Shown in pieces: positions 60,917 to 64,000 of a stretch of DNA of 64,000 nucleotides. Positions within the stretch are counted from its first letter, which is position 1, and every line of letters begins with the position of its first letter. Source of the DNA: an uncultured Bacteroidales bacterium (GTDB lineage Bacteria; Bacteroidota; Bacteroidia; Bacteroidales; Muribaculaceae); the NCBI GenBank assembly GCA_949289215.1, contig CASENC010000048.1:1-64000 (forward strand). Direction: 5' to 3'. The position numbers and the translations under genes were made by a program. The notes beneath the pieces were generated by a model that was not told the origin of the DNA, did no database searches, and saw only the letters and a list, made by a program, of their open reading frames with translations.

Positions 60917-61933
60917 ATGTTCAATAAGCTATTTTTAAGCGTAATCGCATTGTTGTGCAGCCATATGGCCGGATATGCCCAATTGTGGGCCCCCGATGTT
61001 TTAGGAGACGGCTATTGTTGCAGGGAAATATGGCAGGCCGATGATTATTCAGGGAATGTAAAAGCTACGGTTGTAAGGCTTAAATCACAATGTAGCACAG
61101 GTAGGGCGGTGCTGTATGTGCATGGGTATAACGATTACTTCTTTCAGGCGGAACTGGGTAATAATTTTATCAATAACGGGTATAATTTTTATGCTGTGGA
61201 TTTGCGCAAATACGGACGATCGATGTTGCCCGGGCAAATTCCTTTTGAAGTGAGAGACTTAAAGGAATATTTTGATGATATTAATGCTGCACTTGATATA
61301 ATATTGCAAGACGGGAATAAATCGGTAATTCTGATGGGGCATTCTACCGGAGGACTAATTACGTCATATTACCTGGCTTCAAGCAATCATGAAAAATACC
61401 CGATAAAAGCATTGATTTTGAATAGTCCCTTTTTGGATATGAATCTGGATGTTTTGACAGAAGATTTTATTTTGCCAGTGGCAAGCTTGTGTGGAATATT
61501 CTTCCCCGATTTATCAATAAATCAAGGAGGTGGGAACCAGTATGCCCGGACATTGCTCGCGCATTATGGTGGCGAATGGGAATATGATACACAGTGGAAA
61601 TTTGAATGGCCGCAACCGGTAACTACCGGTTGGCTGCGAGCTATATCTACGGCACAAGATATATTGCATGAGGGGGCGGATATAGAAGTGCCAATATTGT
61701 TGATGCATTCTGATAAAAGTGGAAATGAAGGGGATGTAAACGATGAAGAGGCCGGTAATATAGATATGGTGTTAGATGTGAATGAGATTTCATGTTATGG
61801 CAAGAGGCTTGGGAATGATATAACCGAATATGTAGTAAAAAACGGAATGCACGACTTATTTCTGTCGCACATTCCGGTAAGGTATTCTTTATATTACCAC
61901 ATATTTGAGTGGCTGAGGAATAAAGGATTATGA
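60917..61933 (+). CDS. Exported alpha/beta hydrolase (serine-hydrolase lipase/lysophospholipase type)
   Basis: 338 residues from ATG 60917 (MFNKLFLSVIALLCSHMAGYAQ), giving a signal peptide of about 22 residues. Fold elements: AVLYVHGYNDYFFQ (oxyanion), VDLRKYGRS, nucleophile Ser in LMGHSTGG, VPILLMHSDKSGNEGD with the acid, and NGMHDLFLS with the His. This fits the serine aminopeptidase S33 / monoglyceride lipase type, acting in the periplasm. Substrate unknown. An in-frame GTG at 60893 is inside the galE terminator hairpin and is rejected; ATG 60914 is also possible. The stop overlaps the stop of the gene on the other strand. Confidence 0.85.
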   Translation: MFNKLFLSVIALLCSHMAGYAQLWAPDVLGDGYCCREIWQADDYSGNVKATVVRLKSQCSTGRAVLYVHGYNDYFFQAELGNNFINNGYNFYAVDLRKYGRSMLPGQIPFEVRDLKEYFDDINAALDIILQDGNKSVILMGHSTGGLITSYYLASSNHEKYPIKALILNSPFLDMNLDVLTEDFILPVASLCGIFFPDLSINQGGGNQYARTLLAHYGGEWEYDTQWKFEWPQPVTTGWLRAISTAQDILHEGADIEVPILLMHSDKSGNEGDVNDEEAGNIDMVLDVNEISCYGKRLGNDITEYVVKNGMHDLFLSHIPVRYSLYYHIFEWLRNKGL

Positions 61934-62770
61934 TTGAGGTCGGGTTTGTTCGATTTGTTTCTTTGCAACCTCAAGGCGTTTGTTATAATAAAGTTTCTCG
62001 CTTTCGGCTTTCATGCCTGCTTGTATTGCAACGGAATAAGCGTATGATTGTGCAATAGCTTCTTTCAGTGCCTGTGGCAGTGTCATGTGATAAGTTGATT
62101 TTCCTACAAATTCCAGTTTAAGTTGTTTATCGGCGTTATCGGCAATGAATTCGCAAAATTCATTACATTGGTCAGCGTGGAAAGTAACCATTTCATTGGT
62201 AATTCCGTCATTGGTAAACCTGTAATTTTGTGCATCGTCAAACGGGACCGATGCTGTTTCTGCCGAACTGCCATCGGAAGCTGTAATTCGTAGCATTGTG
62301 TGATTGATGGCGCGACCTTGAAGTAACGATACAAGGTATATATTTCCATTGTCATCGACACGAGGTTCAAGGCCGGTGCGGTTGATGAGCGGATTATTTT
62401 TAAGAGTCTTGTAAATGCGGTAATTTTCCACCAGGTCGGGATTTTTTACTACTATAAAATGTTTTGCAATTTCTTGTACAATTGGTGCATTGACTGCTAT
62501 CACACTGTCGGCTTTTGCTATGCCTGCGATACTAATTTGTTCCTGAGACTGCGCCATTAGGTGCATACCTTGTTTTATTAAATCGGTTTCTGCAGGGTAG
62601 CGTTTATACAAACTGTCGAGAACCGACAATGTGCTGTCATACATATGTGCATTATATAATGCTTCGGCATTTTTATACAATGCAGTTGCTTCTTCTTTTT
62701 GCCCGCTATCGCATGATACAAGCAAAAGAGCGGCACATAATAAGGTGGATTTAATTGCTGCGTTGAACAT
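61928..62770 (-). CDS. Lipoprotein of unknown function with TPR-like N-terminus
   Basis: 280 residues. Lipobox LLLVSC, Cys 20. Residues about 27-75 look like one or two TPR-like helices (ATALYKNAEALYNAHMYDS). The rest is a beta-rich domain (LINRTGLEPRVDDNGNIYLV, TMLRITASDGSS) and a helical C-terminus (LKEAIAQSYAYSVAIQ). Not recognised. Its ATG overlaps the 3' end of the Rel gene by 20 nt, so it is translationally coupled to it. Its stop overlaps the stop of the plus-strand hydrolase by 6 nt. Confidence 0.78.
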   Translation of the reverse strand: MFNAAIKSTLLCAALLLVSCDSGQKEEATALYKNAEALYNAHMYDSTLSVLDSLYKRYPAETDLIKQGMHLMAQSQEQISIAGIAKADSVIAVNAPIVQEIAKHFIVVKNPDLVENYRIYKTLKNNPLINRTGLEPRVDDNGNIYLVSLLQGRAINHTMLRITASDGSSAETASVPFDDAQNYRFTNDGITNEMVTFHADQCNEFCEFIADNADKQLKLEFVGKSTYHMTLPQALKEAIAQSYAYSVAIQAGMKAESEKLYYNKRLEVAKKQIEQTRPQS

Positions 62771-64000
62771 CTTTTACTCCTTTTATTGTTTTAATTTTTT
62801 TCATTAATTCATTCAATGATTTGGTATCGTTGATGCCTATAACAAGGTAACCGCGGAATATGCCATCGTTGGAGTCGATGGAAATGCTTCGCAACGAAGT
62901 GTCTTTTTCTTTGTTTATCAGTGATGTAATATTTGTTACGATGCCTATATCGTCTTGCCCTACAATGCGCAGAGTTACCGCAAACTGTTGCCCGATTTTC
63001 CCCGACCATGCCGCATTGATGCAACGGTAAGGATATTTTTGTATTAAATGCTGTAAATTCTTGCAATCGCTTCGGTGTATTTTGATTGCTCCGTCTGAAG
63101 ATGTAAATCCCATGATTTTGTCGCCTATGATAGGGTTACAGCATTTCGATAAGCGGTAGTTGATACCACGGATATTGTCGCCAATAATAAGCACGTCGCG
63201 CGAGTCGGCACTCTCTTCGAGTTCCGGTTGTTGCAGTGTGAAATTACCGGCTGATTCCGGGGTGTTTTGTTGGTCGGATGGCTCGGCAATTTCCAAATAT
63301 GTGCTTATGACATCATTGACATCAAGCCTGTCGGCAAGGGCAACATAGAAGTCTGTGGCAGTCTTGAAACCCAGTTTTTTTATTGTTTTGGTGAGAATTG
63401 ATTCGTCGATTTCAATCTTGCGATTTTTAAAACGTCGTTGCAACAATTCTTTCCCGAAACCTACATTCTTTGAAGTTTGTTCGTTTAGTGATTGTCGAAT
63501 TTTATTGCGGGCTTTTCCTGTGACTACTATATTGAGCCAATTGGCGTTGGGAACCTGAGACGAAGATGTAAGTATCTCAATTGTGTCTCCGCTTTTTATT
63601 TTGTAAGTAATCTTTTTGTTTCGTCCATTCACTTTGCCGCCGATACAGGTACAACCCACATTGGAGTGAATGGCAAAAGCAAAATCAAGCAGGGTAGCAC
63701 CGGCAGGCAGCCGAAATAGGTCGCCTTTGGGAGTGAATGCAAACACTTCATCATTGTAGATGTCCATTTTCACGTCTCGCATTAACTCTGTGGGCGTGTT
63801 GCTTGTTTCAAGTATGTCGCGAATGTTGTTCATCCAGTTGTCGATGCTTCCCTCGCTTTTTATGCCCTTATACTTCCAGTGGGCGGCAAGACCGCGTTCG
63901 GCAACTTCGTCCATGCGCTTGGTGCGTATTTGTACTTCCACCCATTTTGATTGTGGGCCATAAACTGTTATGTGCAGCGATTCGTATCCGTTTGATTTAG
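62751..64000 (-). CDS. rel: RelA/SpoT-type (p)ppGpp synthetase/hydrolase, 3' part (start beyond window)
   Basis: About 416 C-terminal residues; the frame is open to the window edge (SNGYESLHITVYGPQSKWVEVQIRT). The visible part begins in the end of the synthetase domain (EVQIRTKRMDEVAERGLAAHW), then the TGS domain (VFAFTPKGDLFRLPAGATLLDFAFAIHS with VGCTCIGGKVNG), a helical region, the CC/ZFD-type segment LSKCCNPIIGDKIMGF with Cys-Cys, and a C-terminal ACT domain (TLRIVGQDDIGIVTNITSLI). Bacteroidota usually have one bifunctional Rel that makes and degrades (p)ppGpp; the hydrolase part is outside the window. Confidence 0.95.
   Translation of the reverse strand, partial: KSNGYESLHITVYGPQSKWVEVQIRTKRMDEVAERGLAAHWKYKGIKSEGSIDNWMNNIRDILETSNTPTELMRDVKMDIYNDEVFAFTPKGDLFRLPAGATLLDFAFAIHSNVGCTCIGGKVNGRNKKITYKIKSGDTIEILTSSSQVPNANWLNIVVTGKARNKIRQSLNEQTSKNVGFGKELLQRRFKNRKIEIDESILTKTIKKLGFKTATDFYVALADRLDVNDVISTYLEIAEPSDQQNTPESAGNFTLQQPELEESADSRDVLIIGDNIRGINYRLSKCCNPIIGDKIMGFTSSDGAIKIHRSDCKNLQHLIQKYPYRCINAAWSGKIGQQFAVTLRIVGQDDIGIVTNITSLINKEKDTSLRSISIDSNDGIFRGYLVIGINDTKSLNELMKKIKTIKGVKDVQRSN

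Overview
The window is chromosomal DNA of a member of the Bacteroidota, most likely order Bacteroidales and plausibly a gut Muribaculaceae-like lineage. The grounds are promoters of the Bacteroidota type (-7 element TAnnTTTG, -33 TTTG/TTG, spacing near 20 nt) in front of many genes, weak ribosome binding sites, many lipoproteins with a [LV]xSC-type lipobox, a type IX sorting domain, and a typical gene set (AspT-type exchanger, BspA-like repeats, DUF4369/thioredoxin lipoprotein, TIGR02757, ABC-F, membrane MurF-like ligase). The family-level placement is inference. No tRNA, rRNA or CRISPR array was seen.

Layout. 1-370: end of an IS4-type transposase cut by the window edge. 500-8600 (+): OmpA lipoprotein, then an lgt / thioredoxin-like lipoprotein / M3 peptidase operon, then a large BspA-like surface protein with a type IX sorting tail. 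8680-13090 (-): flavin reductase and flavodoxin, AspT-type exchanger, UDP-glucose dehydrogenase. 13200-15450 (+): three small genes of unknown role. 15600-22750 (-): AraC regulator, ndk plus M23/LysM hydrolase, ispD-recG, a putative small RNA or attenuator, and a DUF59 factor with lpxH. 22800-23860 (+): small membrane protein and a TIGR02757 protein. 23930-27536 (-): alpha/beta hydrolase, membrane MurF-like ligase and ddl as one operon.

27718-37911 (+) is the most interesting part: a six-gene operon behind one good promoter that looks like a class I lanthipeptide pathway. It has a 147-residue Cys-rich acidic precursor, a LanC cyclase, and a LanB dehydratase split into a tRNA-Glu-dependent glutamylation protein and an elimination protein. 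The precursor is flanked by two paralogous exported proteins of about 900 residues (macroglobulin-like, carboxypeptidase-regulatory-like and TonB-plug-like parts, no barrel). No dedicated exporter or leader peptidase is visible nearby.

38060-42079 (+): ABC-F protein and M13 peptidase. 42079-42406: a 210-bp MITE-like element between two identical 59-bp copies of a terminator. 42436-44542 (-): small lipoprotein, prenyl synthase, TatD. 44735-47185 (+): rsfS-ftsH. 47281-48639 (-): TrpB2-type enzyme. 48912-55551 (+): TetR / TolC / HlyD / two ABC ATPases / two ABC-2 permeases, a tightly coupled efflux operon. 55563-58645 (-): bile-acid-symporter-like transporter, hisS, YugP-like zinc peptidase. 58879-61933 (+): sugar nucleotidyltransferase, galE, exported hydrolase. 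61928-64000 (-): lipoprotein and the 3' part of a Rel (p)ppGpp enzyme. Several start codons were moved downstream of the first possible ATG because a promoter or a terminator occupies the upstream part of the open frame.
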